Source of the DNA: Candidatus Desulfovibrio intestinipullorum
Lineage (GTDB): Bacteria > Desulfobacterota > Desulfovibrionia > Desulfovibrionales > Desulfovibrionaceae
Direction of reading: 5' to 3'
DNA: 50,056 nucleotides
Assembly: GCA_019113165.1 (NCBI GenBank)
Contig: DXHV01000084.1
Location: forward strand, 1 to 50,056
Position numbers and translations under genes: made by a program. Shown here piece by piece: positions 22,518 through 31,045 of the stretch (position 1 is the first letter of the stretch; each line of letters begins with the position of its first letter). Below the pieces are notes generated by a model. The model had not been told where the DNA came from, did no database searches, and saw nothing but the letters and a program-made list of their open reading frames with translations.

Positions 22518-22832
22518 ATGTCCAATATTCTTGTTATCCGCTCCATTCGAAAGCTTGGCAGGGACATCAAGTCTGCACGTCTCCGTCGCAGGCTGCCAAT
22601 GTTCCTGGTTGCCGAGCGTGCCGGGATATCCACCAGGACCTTGAGCAGTCTTGAGAAGGGAGAGCCTGGGGTGAGCATAGGGAATGTGGCTGCCGTCATC
22701 GTTGCCCTTGGCATGGGGACCCCTTTCTCAACCATACTTGATCAGAAGAATGACACCTTCGGGCTTTTGCTTGATGAAGGGCGTCTCCCCAAACGGGCCC
22801 GTCTTCCCAGACAAGAGACTTTCCATGAATGA
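22518..22832 (+). CDS. hipB: HipB-like antitoxin, XRE-family repressor
   Basis: The 104-residue protein has a helix-turn-helix of the XRE/Cro type at residues 12-65: LGRDIKSARLRRRLPMFLVAE, then RAGISTRTLSSLEKGEPGVS, then a helix with GNVAAVIVALGM. HipB proteins bind their own operators and neutralise the HipA kinase. The C-terminus (DEGRLPKRARLPRQETFHE) is basic and could contact the toxin. The stop overlaps the start of the next gene by 8 bases, as usual for hip pairs. The ATG lies directly downstream of the third operator copy, and no clear Shine-Dalgarno sequence is present. Confidence 0.88.
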   Translation: MSNILVIRSIRKLGRDIKSARLRRRLPMFLVAERAGISTRTLSSLEKGEPGVSIGNVAAVIVALGMGTPFSTILDQKNDTFGLLLDEGRLPKRARLPRQETFHE

Positions 22833-24066
22833 ACAGTACAGCATCTATCTACAGCGTGAGCGTCTGGATTTGGTTGGCACTCTGAGGCTGAACAACGTCC
22901 GGGGGCGTGTCTCTTCAGTCTTTACCTACGATCCCCAGTGGCTCAGTGCACCGGGTGCGTTTGCTCTGAGTCCTGATCTGTCTCTCGACCAATATCCCAA
23001 GGCGTGCAGTGGGCTGTTTCTCTGTTTCCAGGACTGTTCCCCAGATCGCTGGGGGCGGGTGCTGCTTCAGCGCCAGGAAAGGCTGGCTGCTGCCGCAGAA
23101 GGACGCACGCCCCGAGCTCTGCTCGAATCAGATTTTCTGCTGCGCGTTGCGGATCATACGCGTCAGGGGGCCCTGCGCATTTCAGCTGATGGTGGCAAGA
23201 CTTTTCTTGCCGAGTCCGGTCCTGATTCAGTCCCGCCCCTCGTATATCTGCCAAAGCTTCTTCATGCGGCCCAGCGTGTCAGCAAACAAACAGAAAGTGC
23301 TGACGAACTTCGACTCCTGGTTGAACCAGGCTCTTCCCTTGGCGGTGCCAGGCCCAAGGCTTCTGTTCTCGGAACTAACGGAGAACTGTATATCGCCAAG
23401 TTTCCAAAGCAGGAGGATGAGCGGGATATTCCTCTCTGGGAATATGTAACCTATCAGCTGGCACACAAGGCCGGCCTGAAGGCGCCCGAGGTACAGCTGC
23501 ACCATATTGCAGGCAAAAATGTTCTGCTTGTTCGGCGCTTTGACAGGACCTGTGGTCTGCAGGAAGGCCAGCAGGTCACAGGGCGTATTCCCTTTCTCTC
23601 GGCCATGAGCCTGCTCCAGGCAGAGGATGGGGATCACTCAAGCTATGCCGATATTGCAGCTGTCCTGCAGGCAGAGGGAGCAGCTCCCAGGGACGATCTG
23701 CAGGAGCTCTGGTCGCGGATGGTGTTCAACATGTGCGTCTACAATGTGGACGATCATCTGCGAAATCACGGTTTTCTTCGCGAAGTGTCGGGATGGAGGC
23801 TCTCGCCTGTCTACGATCTTGAGACTTCGCATCCGGGCGAAAAGTCCGCCATGCTGCATACAGCCCTGATCGATGAGGAATGTGACCTGAATGTGAACAC
23901 TGCCGTGGAGATTGCCGAATTTTTTCGGTTGCGCACAAGCGAGGCACAGCAGCGCCTTGCTCAAATACGTGAAGCCGTCTCCTCATGGAGACAGGAAGCT
24001 CTCAAAGTGGGCGCCAGGGCAGCGGAAGTGCAAGTGATGAAGGATGCCTACGAATACTGCCTGTGA
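22825..24066 (+). CDS. hipA: HipA-like serine/threonine kinase toxin
   Basis: The 413-residue protein fits the HipA family. It has an N-terminal subdomain (LYLQRERLDLVGTLRLNN-type beta strands), the glycine/serine-rich phosphate loop SSLGGARPKASV near 170-180, the lysine segment ELYIAKFP, and the catalytic motif NVDDHLRNHGFL with Asp309, followed by LSPVYDLETSH. HipA of E. coli phosphorylates glutamyl-tRNA synthetase and induces dormancy; the target here is unknown. Length is normal for the family. The start at ATG 22825 overlaps hipB, so expression is coupled and presumably autoregulated through the three upstream operators. The catalytic residues appear intact, so an active toxin is likely. 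Confidence 0.9.
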   Translation: MNEQYSIYLQRERLDLVGTLRLNNVRGRVSSVFTYDPQWLSAPGAFALSPDLSLDQYPKACSGLFLCFQDCSPDRWGRVLLQRQERLAAAAEGRTPRALLESDFLLRVADHTRQGALRISADGGKTFLAESGPDSVPPLVYLPKLLHAAQRVSKQTESADELRLLVEPGSSLGGARPKASVLGTNGELYIAKFPKQEDERDIPLWEYVTYQLAHKAGLKAPEVQLHHIAGKNVLLVRRFDRTCGLQEGQQVTGRIPFLSAMSLLQAEDGDHSSYADIAAVLQAEGAAPRDDLQELWSRMVFNMCVYNVDDHLRNHGFLREVSGWRLSPVYDLETSHPGEKSAMLHTALIDEECDLNVNTAVEIAEFFRLRTSEAQQRLAQIREAVSSWRQEALKVGARAAEVQVMKDAYEYCL

Positions 24067-24105
24067 TACCTGTTTGGGAAGGTGCGAACTCAGGCAGCCG
24101 GCTCT

Positions 24106-24657
24106 TCAGTTCAGCACCCGCTTGATACTGGCCGGATTGCCGGCTGCCAGCACATTGTCGGGCAGGGAGTGCACAACCACGCTGCCTGCGGCCACCACGC
24201 AGTTGTCGCCAATGGTGACGCCCGGGCAGACAATGACCCCGGCCCCGAACCAGCAGTTCTGTCCAATGGTTACCGGGCAGGCATACTCTTCACTCCGCCG
24301 ACGAGCCCGATAGTCCAGGGGATGCTGCGGCGTATAGATCTGGCATCGCGGACCAAGGAGGGTGCGACTGCCGATGGTCACAGACGCTGAATCAAGGACG
24401 GTGCAGTCCGTATTGAAAAAGACGTGGTCAGCAAGATGGATGTTGCTGCCGTGATCGCAGTGGAAGGGCGGATTGATGACGGCCGTGTCGGGAAGATGGG
24501 GGATGAGTTCCTCAAGGAGAGCCCGGCAGGCCTGTGAGCGCGGCTCAACAGTCTGCAGGCGGGCGCACAGGGTGCGGGCATGGGCCAGACTGCGGCAAAT
24601 CTCGGGGTCCGAAAAATCGTAGAGCTGCTGCGAGAGCATTTTCTCGAATTCTGTCAT
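24106..24657 (-). CDS. Maltose/galactoside O-acetyltransferase-like (hexapeptide) protein
   Basis: The 183-residue protein has an N-terminal helical Mac domain (MTEFEKMLSQQLYDFSDPEI) and a left-handed parallel beta helix with hexapeptide repeats. The key segments are NPPFHCDHGSNIHLADHVFFN, YTPQHPLDYRARRR with the catalytic His, GAGVIVCPGVTIGDNCVVAAG, and the C-terminal AAGNPASIKR. Such LacA/Maa/NodL-type enzymes acetylate sugars using acetyl-CoA in the cytoplasm. Length is typical. Its ATG overlaps the stop of the upstream two-domain homologue (ATGA), so the two are translated together and probably form mixed trimers or act on related substrates. The acceptor sugar is not predictable. Confidence 0.9.
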   Translation of the reverse strand: MTEFEKMLSQQLYDFSDPEICRSLAHARTLCARLQTVEPRSQACRALLEELIPHLPDTAVINPPFHCDHGSNIHLADHVFFNTDCTVLDSASVTIGSRTLLGPRCQIYTPQHPLDYRARRRSEEYACPVTIGQNCWFGAGVIVCPGVTIGDNCVVAAGSVVVHSLPDNVLAAGNPASIKRVLN

Positions 24658-25844
24658 TGCTTTCCGTCCCCCGAAGGTTCAGCCCCCTGAGCTGCGGATT
24701 CTGGTCTCTTGTTCGCCGTGTCTGCCGGCTGCAAACGGCGCTTAATTTGGGCCGGATTGCCGGCTGCCAGACAGTCCGGCGGCACATCGCTGGTGACCAC
24801 GCTGCCGGCAGCCACAATGCTGCGATCGCCTATGCGGACGCCTGGGCAGACCGTCACGCCGCCGCCAAGCCAGCAGTCCGCACCAATGTGCACGGCTGCT
24901 GCCTGTGCTTCCTTGTGCCTGTCTGTCGGCCCGTTCCTGGACGCCAAGTTGCTGTCCGGATCCAGTATGGTGGTGATGAGGCAGTTGGGACCAATGAGGG
25001 TGTGGTCGCCGATATGCACCGGAGCCTGATCCAGGATGGTGGCATTGTAATTGATAAAACTGTGGTCGCCGAGATGGATGTTGCTGCCTGTGAGGCAAAA
25101 GAAGGGCAGGCAGACTTCGGCCGCTTCGCCCCTGTCAGGCACAAGCTCCTGCCAGAGGGCTGTCTGCAGGGCCTGGTTCTCGTCCTGGGCTGCCTGCAGA
25201 AGTCGGGCAGTCAGTTCCTGGGCCCGGGCTGTCACTGGGGACGAGTCCGGGCAGGAATCAGAGACAGGTTCTGCCTTGTCTGCCGCCATGTCTCCGTCGC
25301 CTGGGAGAAGGGATCGGACCACAGTGGCCGGAATCCCTGCAGCAAGCACATGGGCCGGCAAATCCTTCGTGACCACACTGCCTGCCGCCACTATGGTGCT
25401 CTCGCCAATATGCACCCCGGGGCAGACAATGACCCGGGCGCCCAGCACACAGCGGGCCCCAATGTGAATGTCAAAGCCGTACTGGGCATTGGTGCGGCGC
25501 AGATCGGCCTGCAGGGGATGGTGGGGCGTGCAGAGCAGGGAGCCTGATCCTATGCGGCTGCCTTCCCCGATGAAGACGGAGCCTGTGTCCAGGATGCAGC
25601 AGCTGGCCGCAATGTGCACCCCTTCTCCCACATGGATGCCGCAGCCAAGGTCGCAGAAAAAGGGAGGATCGATGCGAGCCGAGGCCGGAAGGTTCGGGAG
25701 CAGCTCCTCAAGCACCTGACGGCTCTCTTTGTTTGCTGTACGCAGCCTGCAGCACAGGGCCGCGGCCCGAAGGAGTCTGGCCACAATTTCCCTGTCGCCG
25801 CACTTGTAGAGCAGGCCTGCCCGCATTTTCTCGTATTCGGTCAT
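24654..25844 (-). CDS. Two-domain hexapeptide acetyltransferase (tandem Maa-like fusion)
   Basis: The 396-residue protein consists of two Maa-like units. Unit 1 (residues 1 to about 190) has MTEYEKMRAGLLYKC, DPPFFCDLGCGIHVGEGVHI, CTPHHPLQADLRR and GARVIVCPGVHIGESTIVAAG. Unit 2 (about 205-380) has LPFFCLTGSNIHLGDHSFIN, GGGVTVCPGVRIGDRSIVAAG and AAGNPAQIKRRL. Unit 2 lacks the usual THPLD-type catalytic His region, reading ITTILDPDSNLASRNG instead, so it may be inactive or have another substrate. The gene overlaps the single-domain homologue downstream by 4 bases. Together three acetyltransferase domains lie side by side, which indicates local duplication. The start at 25844 matches the MTEYEKM start of the family. 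The preceding gene ends 37 bases upstream. Confidence 0.87.
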   Translation of the reverse strand: MTEYEKMRAGLLYKCGDREIVARLLRAAALCCRLRTANKESRQVLEELLPNLPASARIDPPFFCDLGCGIHVGEGVHIAASCCILDTGSVFIGEGSRIGSGSLLCTPHHPLQADLRRTNAQYGFDIHIGARCVLGARVIVCPGVHIGESTIVAAGSVVTKDLPAHVLAAGIPATVVRSLLPGDGDMAADKAEPVSDSCPDSSPVTARAQELTARLLQAAQDENQALQTALWQELVPDRGEAAEVCLPFFCLTGSNIHLGDHSFINYNATILDQAPVHIGDHTLIGPNCLITTILDPDSNLASRNGPTDRHKEAQAAAVHIGADCWLGGGVTVCPGVRIGDRSIVAAGSVVTSDVPPDCLAAGNPAQIKRRLQPADTANKRPESAAQGAEPSGDGKQ

Positions 25845-25881
25845 GATGTCTTGTCCCCTGTTGTCTCTTTTTTGCCTATGC

Positions 25882-26850
25882 CTACTGGTCCTTGGGCGGT
25901 ACAATCTTCACATACTTGAGGTAGGACACAAGCTTGTTGTACTGGCCCATGAGGGAGATGTGCAGATACTGCTTTCCTTCCTTGACGATGTACTGCAGGA
26001 TGGGAATGTTGTGCACGGTGGCCGTAAAGGTGTAGGCGTTCTGCTCATTGTCCACGGGCTTGAAGTCCGTGCTGCCCAGCTGGGTGGCAATGGCTTTGGC
26101 AAAGTCGTGGGCCGATTTGGAGGTGACCCCTGAGAGAATCTGCATGGCCGCGTCCCGCTCCACGGAATAGATGCGCACGCCGTCCTCGGCCTCTTCCATG
26201 GGCAGGACACCGGGCAGGGTGACCGTGAAGCGGCACTGCTCGTTGCCAAAGGTGCGCACGGTCGTGGTGGGCAGGGCCGGCTCGCCGCGGCGGTGCAACA
26301 GATCCTGGCCGCTGTTGAGGGCCAGCCTGCCGTCTCCGAGCAGCTGCCAGTGCACCCGGCACTGGGTGCCATCCTCCAGGGTCAGGGTGAGCTGCGGACC
26401 TTCCTCCTGTATGGTGCCCCTGAGGTTGCGGCCCGTGCCCTGCAGGGAGAAGTGCTCCTCGCGAATGTCCAGCAGACGCCTGGGCTCAAGGGAGGAGATC
26501 CACTCGCCCTGCAGCTCCCTGTGCGGCACCACCGGCCTGAAGGTCATGAGCGGCCCGTCGGCCGGAGCCTTGGGCAGGCTCCGGCAGGTCCAGGGGAAGA
26601 TCTGCTCTTCGGCCTGAGTCTGCGACCGGGCCTGCGTCTGCGACTGGGCAGAAAGGACGATCTGTGCCCGGTCTTGTGTCGTGTCCTGTGCCTGACTCTG
26701 GGCCCAGGCGGGCAGGGGCGCCAGAGGCATCGCCAGGACCATCGTCAGCACGAGCGCCAGAGCACGACAGCGAGCCGGAACAGGGGCAGAGACAGGCCCG
26801 GAAACAGGGCCGCAACTTGAGGGATTTATGCAGGAATAGTCGAACAGCAT
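25882..26850 (-). CDS. Secreted protein of unknown function
   Basis: The protein (322 residues from ATG 26850; start uncertain) has a signal-peptide core ALALVLTMVLAMPLAPLPAWA followed by Gln-rich sequence (QSQAQDTTQDRAQ), then a beta-rich region. In the middle, REEHFSLQGTGRNLRGTIQEE and the following strands look like a lipocalin-like or META-like fold. The last 120 residues are an alpha/beta domain (DAAMQILSGVTSKSAHDFAKAI, YTFTATVHNIPILQYIV) resembling small periplasmic domains found in sulfate reducers. I do not recognise the family. It lies 37 bases before the acetyltransferase pair on the same strand, so they may form an operon and it could contribute to envelope modification. The long N-region before the signal core suggests the true start may be a GTG closer to it. 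Confidence 0.6.
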   Translation of the reverse strand: MLFDYSCINPSSCGPVSGPVSAPVPARCRALALVLTMVLAMPLAPLPAWAQSQAQDTTQDRAQIVLSAQSQTQARSQTQAEEQIFPWTCRSLPKAPADGPLMTFRPVVPHRELQGEWISSLEPRRLLDIREEHFSLQGTGRNLRGTIQEEGPQLTLTLEDGTQCRVHWQLLGDGRLALNSGQDLLHRRGEPALPTTTVRTFGNEQCRFTVTLPGVLPMEEAEDGVRIYSVERDAAMQILSGVTSKSAHDFAKAIATQLGSTDFKPVDNEQNAYTFTATVHNIPILQYIVKEGKQYLHISLMGQYNKLVSYLKYVKIVPPKDQ

Positions 26851-27138
26851 ATGGAGGAAAATACTCCCTGGTTTGCATTGGGAAGGGCTGGGAAGAGCCA
26901 GGACCAGAAGACAAGCTGACAACTATCTTTTCCCATGGGCCAAAGCAAGCGTCCTTGTCTTTGGAAAAGGCCGGTGAAGAACAGGTGACGCATGGTGCAC
27001 GCCCCTCATAACCCGGCAGTTTTACAGAGCTGTTTCGCCCGCTTGCCCGCCCCGGTGTTCCGGGCTACACTCCAGACCTCCCAAGACTCACAGACCCGAC
27101 AAACCCCAAATCCCCTTCAAACGAGGAGCCTCACCAAC

Positions 27139-30100
27139 GTGCCACGCGCAGCCAAGTCCCAGACCACAAGCAGGAGCAGCCATTCCGCGTCGTCCGCATC
27201 TTCGACGAAAGCCAGAACGGCAGCCAGACCAACGTCGTCCAGAACATCTGCCAAAACGTCTGCCAGCACCTCTGGCAAAACCGCTTCCAAAACATCTTCC
27301 AGACCACGCAGCCTGCCCAAAACCGATCTGAAGGCCATTGCCGGCAGTGGCGGCCGCATTGTCTACCTGGCCGAAAAGCACAGCATAGCCCGGGCCCTGG
27401 CCGATGCCCTGCCTGGCCGCAGCGAAAACAGGGGCGGCTACATACAGTGCGGCGAGGCCCTGATAACCTGGCTCTCCGGCCATCTGCTCGAACAGGCGCC
27501 GCCTGAATACTACGATGCCCGCTTCAAGACCTGGAGCAGGGCCACTCTGCCCATTGTGCCAGAGCGCTTTCAGCTGCTGGAGCGCACGGACAGAGGCATT
27601 CCCGAACAGCTGAAAGTCATCCGGGCCCTGCTCGACGTCTGCCCTGTGGCCGTCAATGCCGCGGACTTTGACCGGGAAGGCCAGCTTCTGGTGGACGAGG
27701 TGCTGGAACTTGTGCACTACCGGGGCCGGGTGCTGCGCCTGCAGACCAGGGCCCTGGATCCCACAAGCCTTGTGCGCGAGCTGGGCCGCATGCGCGACAA
27801 CGAGGAGTTTGCGGGCCTGCGCGAGGCAGCCCGGGCCCGTTCCCAGCTGGACTGGCTGGCCGGCATGAATCTGACCAGGGCCATGACCCTGCACGGCCGA
27901 AGCCAGGGCGCAAGCTCCGTGCTCTCCCTGGGGCGTGTGCAGACGCCGACCCTGGCCCTTGTTGTCGAGCGCGACCGGACCATCGAAAACTTTGTGCCCA
28001 AGCCCTTCTACAAGCTCTCCTGCCCCTTTGCGGCCGAAAAGGGCGTCCTGCAGACCGTTCTTGTCCTGAACGAGGACATGGCGGGCGTGGACAGCGAAAA
28101 GCGGCTCACGGACAAGGCCGAGGCCCTGCGCCTGAAAGACCTTGTGAGCGGCAGGCCTGGGTCTGTCACCCTGGTGGAAAACAAGCGCGTGCAGGAGGCA
28201 GCGCCCCTGCCGTATTCCCTGACCGATCTGCAGAAGGAAGCCTCGGCCCGCTTTGGTCTGGGCGCCAAGGACACCCTGGCTGCCTGCCAGCGCATGTACG
28301 AGGCCAAGTTCATCTCCTATCCGCGCACGGACTGCCCCTATCTGCCGGAGGAACAGTTCAAGGACGCCCCCGCAGTCCTTGAGGCCGTAAGCCGCTTCGA
28401 GGGCTTTTTCGACATGGTGCAGGCCTGCGACTGCCAAAGGCGCTCGGCTGCCTGGAACACGTCAAAAGTGTCCGCCCACCACGGCATTATCCCGACCATG
28501 GTGGCCGCCTCAGGCCTCTCGGATCGCGAAACCAAGGTCTATACCCTCATCTGCCGGCGCTATGCCTGGCAGTTTCTGCCCCCGCACATCTTTCACAAGA
28601 CCAGGGCAGAGGTGGCCTGCGAGGGCACCCTGTGGCGGGCGAACGGGCGCATAGAGGAGAGTGCGGGCTGGACGGCCTTCAGGAATGCCGGGCCTGCCAG
28701 CGCAGCCCGCAGGACAAAGGACGAGGAGCAGAACAAGGATGTGATCCTGCCCGAGGTGCACAAGGGCGAGGCCGTGCAGGCAGGTGAGGTCAGGGTGGAC
28801 GAGGCCATGACCACACCGCCTGCCCGCTTTACCGAAGGCACCCTGGTGGATGCCATGGAAAACATACAGCGCTACCTCAAAGGGGCAAGCGCCGATGATC
28901 AGAGCATCTTGAAGAAGACCGAAGGCCTTGGCACCGTGGCCACCAGGGCCCAGATCATAGAGACGCTCTTTGCCAGGGGCTATCTGACCAAGCAGGGCAA
29001 GGCCGTCTGCTCCACGCCCCTTGGCCGCAGCCTTGTGGACGCCAGTCCTGCCTCCATACGCGATCCGCTCATGACGGCCGACATGGAGCGATCCCTCTCT
29101 CTTATCCAGGAAGGCCGCCTCAACCCCGGAGACTACGTGGCCGCCTATGCCGCCACGCTGCCCACAATCATCGAGGAGATCTTTGCCATGCAGGGTGGTT
29201 TTGCCCAGGTGTCTGCCGCGTCCGGTCCGGCCAGTTCTTCCAGCCCGGCCAGTCCGTCGGGCGCCTCCGCTTCTTCAGCAACGCCCGGGGCTTTGGCATC
29301 TGGCGGCCTGGGCGGACCATCTGCTCCTTCCCATCCGTTCGATCCGTCAGGCCCCGCCGATCCGTCAAGTCCTGCCGGCCCGTCCGATCCGGCCGGACAG
29401 AATCCGCAGGGAGCAGGGGGCGCAGGCCCGATCTGTCCGGTGTGCGGACGCGAGCTGGCCAGAAAGCGCACCCGCAAGGGCACCTGGTTCTGGAGCTGTA
29501 CGGGCTTTCCCCAGTGCCGCTATGCCTGCGACGACGTCAACGGCCAGCCCCGCATGGATCCTGCTCCGCGGCCTGGACGGGCCACGGGACGAGCTGCGAC
29601 CCTGGGCGCAGCGCCCGGTCCCTCTTCTGGTCAGGTTCCTGACTTGTCTTCTGGCCAGACTTCAGGTCAGTTTTCTGGCCAGGCCGGTGCGTCTGGCGAC
29701 GCCGTCTGCCCGCGCTGCGGCCGGCCCCTTGTGCAGCGAAAAGGGCCCAGAGGCCTCTTCTGGGGCTGCACAGGGTATCCTGCCTGCCGCTTCACAGCCA
29801 ATGATCTCTCCCAGGTCCAGGGCTCCGCTCCTGCGGCAGGGCCGGAGAGCGCAGCCCGGACAGGTGCAGCACAGGGCCCGACACATGGGGCTGACCCTTT
29901 GCAGGAAGTCGCCCCGGACAATCTGGCGCCTTGGCAGTCCGCCTGGCAGTCGGCCAGGACGAAAATTGCCGGCCTGCAGGATCCGGTTCCCGGGACAGAG
30001 CCTGCCCTGTGTCCGCGCTGCGGCAAGCCCCTTGTGCAGCGCACAAGCGCCAGAGGGCCCTTCTGGGGCTGCTCGGGCTTCCCCAGCTGCCGTTTTACGG

Positions 30101-30738
30101 TCAATGCTCTGGCCGATTTGCAGACCGGGTCGGGGACCGGAGCCCGGGGCCGTCATTCGGCTCAGGGTTCCCCTGCCCGGTCCGAGGCTCAAGGCCAGGC
30201 CCAGTGCCCGCGCTGCGGCAAAGCCCTTGTCCAGCGCAATGGCTCAAGAGGGCCCTTCTGGGGCTGCTCGGGCTTTCCCAATTGCCGCTTCACGGCCAAC
30301 AGTCTCGATGCGGTCGGAACAGGGTCCGCACAAACTGCCCATGCTGCGCATGCCGGGACAGACCGGCAGTACCGGGCCCGGCCCCAGGGCCTGTTCGCCG
30401 CTGCGCCTGCGTTCCCTGCTTCCCCTGGCACGCCCGGATCGGCGGACCTTTCGGGCTCCCGTGGCCCCGTTCCTGTCCGCGATGCTGGAGCTCCCGGCGA
30501 TCCCTTTGCCGATGCCGGTTATGATGCCGGCTACGAGGCCTGGCTCGATCAGCAGGCCAGCGAGGAGGGGAGTCGTGCCCAGGAGCCGGTCGACGATCCT
30601 GGCGACGACTTCTTTGCCGGCTGGCCCGAAGCTCTGCCTCCTGATGATCTGCCGCCAGACGACATGACGCCCGACGATCTTCCCCCTGACGTCTGGGACG
30701 AGGGACCTGATACCTCCGGAAACAGTCGCAAGGCCTGA
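27139..30738 (+). CDS. topB: DNA topoisomerase III with four C-terminal zinc fingers
   Basis: The product (1199 residues from GTG 27139) is a type IA topoisomerase that relaxes and decatenates DNA. A Ser/Thr/Lys-rich low-complexity leader (about 65 residues) precedes the Toprim domain, with catalytic Glu79 (YLAEKHS) and DFDRE (176-180). The active tyrosine is Tyr394 (SYPRTD). The core ends near residue 690. A Ser/Pro linker follows, then four zinc fingers of the type CPxCG-x15-18-C-x5-C (about 765-1060), each with WGCxGFPxCRF-like ends, and an acidic tail (PDDLPPDDMTPDD). Most TopB proteins are about 650 residues, so this tail is unusually long. GTG 27139 has GAGGAG upstream. An ATG at 26992 in the same frame is possible but has no good site. 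It is monocistronic. Confidence 0.88.
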   Translation: MPRAAKSQTTSRSSHSASSASSTKARTAARPTSSRTSAKTSASTSGKTASKTSSRPRSLPKTDLKAIAGSGGRIVYLAEKHSIARALADALPGRSENRGGYIQCGEALITWLSGHLLEQAPPEYYDARFKTWSRATLPIVPERFQLLERTDRGIPEQLKVIRALLDVCPVAVNAADFDREGQLLVDEVLELVHYRGRVLRLQTRALDPTSLVRELGRMRDNEEFAGLREAARARSQLDWLAGMNLTRAMTLHGRSQGASSVLSLGRVQTPTLALVVERDRTIENFVPKPFYKLSCPFAAEKGVLQTVLVLNEDMAGVDSEKRLTDKAEALRLKDLVSGRPGSVTLVENKRVQEAAPLPYSLTDLQKEASARFGLGAKDTLAACQRMYEAKFISYPRTDCPYLPEEQFKDAPAVLEAVSRFEGFFDMVQACDCQRRSAAWNTSKVSAHHGIIPTMVAASGLSDRETKVYTLICRRYAWQFLPPHIFHKTRAEVACEGTLWRANGRIEESAGWTAFRNAGPASAARRTKDEEQNKDVILPEVHKGEAVQAGEVRVDEAMTTPPARFTEGTLVDAMENIQRYLKGASADDQSILKKTEGLGTVATRAQIIETLFARGYLTKQGKAVCSTPLGRSLVDASPASIRDPLMTADMERSLSLIQEGRLNPGDYVAAYAATLPTIIEEIFAMQGGFAQVSAASGPASSSSPASPSGASASSATPGALASGGLGGPSAPSHPFDPSGPADPSSPAGPSDPAGQNPQGAGGAGPICPVCGRELARKRTRKGTWFWSCTGFPQCRYACDDVNGQPRMDPAPRPGRATGRAATLGAAPGPSSGQVPDLSSGQTSGQFSGQAGASGDAVCPRCGRPLVQRKGPRGLFWGCTGYPACRFTANDLSQVQGSAPAAGPESAARTGAAQGPTHGADPLQEVAPDNLAPWQSAWQSARTKIAGLQDPVPGTEPALCPRCGKPLVQRTSARGPFWGCSGFPSCRFTVNALADLQTGSGTGARGRHSAQGSPARSEAQGQAQCPRCGKALVQRNGSRGPFWGCSGFPNCRFTANSLDAVGTGSAQTAHAAHAGTDRQYRARPQGLFAAAPAFPASPGTPGSADLSGSRGPVPVRDAGAPGDPFADAGYDAGYEAWLDQQASEEGSRAQEPVDDPGDDFFAGWPEALPPDDLPPDDMTPDDLPPDVWDEGPDTSGNSRKA

Positions 30739-30915
30739 TCCCTGGCCACAGGCCACTGACAGTCACAGGGTCGTGCACCAGACGGTGTGCGGCCCTGTTG
30801 CTGTCTGTCCTCTCTGTCATGCCATCTTTCCATTTCGCCATATTTCTATCTATCTGGAATCAGTGCGCTTTTCTTGAGCTTGTGAAAAGAAAATCTTTTT
30901 TTTCGTGTTCGCATG

Positions 30916-30945
30916 TTGACAGGCAAAGTTGCGATCCTGTACAAA
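30916..30945 (+). promoter_or_regulatory. Sigma70-like promoter for the symporter cluster
   Basis: A perfect TTGACA -35 box (30916-30921) is followed after 18 bases by TACAAA (30940-30945) as a -10 box. It lies about 100 bases before the symporter start and is surrounded by A/T-rich sequence. Confidence 0.55.
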
Positions 30946-30961
30946 AAAATCACAGCTGCTA

Positions 30962-30991
30962 AATGTTAACATTTAACTGTTCACGTTTAAC
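30962..30991. promoter_or_regulatory. Palindromic operator candidate
   Basis: AATGTTAACATT (30962-30973) is a perfect 12-bp palindrome, and TTTAAC recurs at 30972 and 30986. It sits just after the proposed -10 box and before the symporter gene. The GntR regulator encoded at 36412-37161 is the natural candidate to bind it. Confidence 0.5.
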
Positions 30992-31045
30992 CAGAACAGG
31001 GCGATGCATTGCCAGAACACTCCAAAGAGAATGGAGGGGGCCGTC

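Noticed and set aside
27088..28437. A 449-codon minus-strand frame opposite topB
   Set aside because: The topB core motifs are on the other strand and this frame has Gly/Gln/Leu-rich shadow composition.
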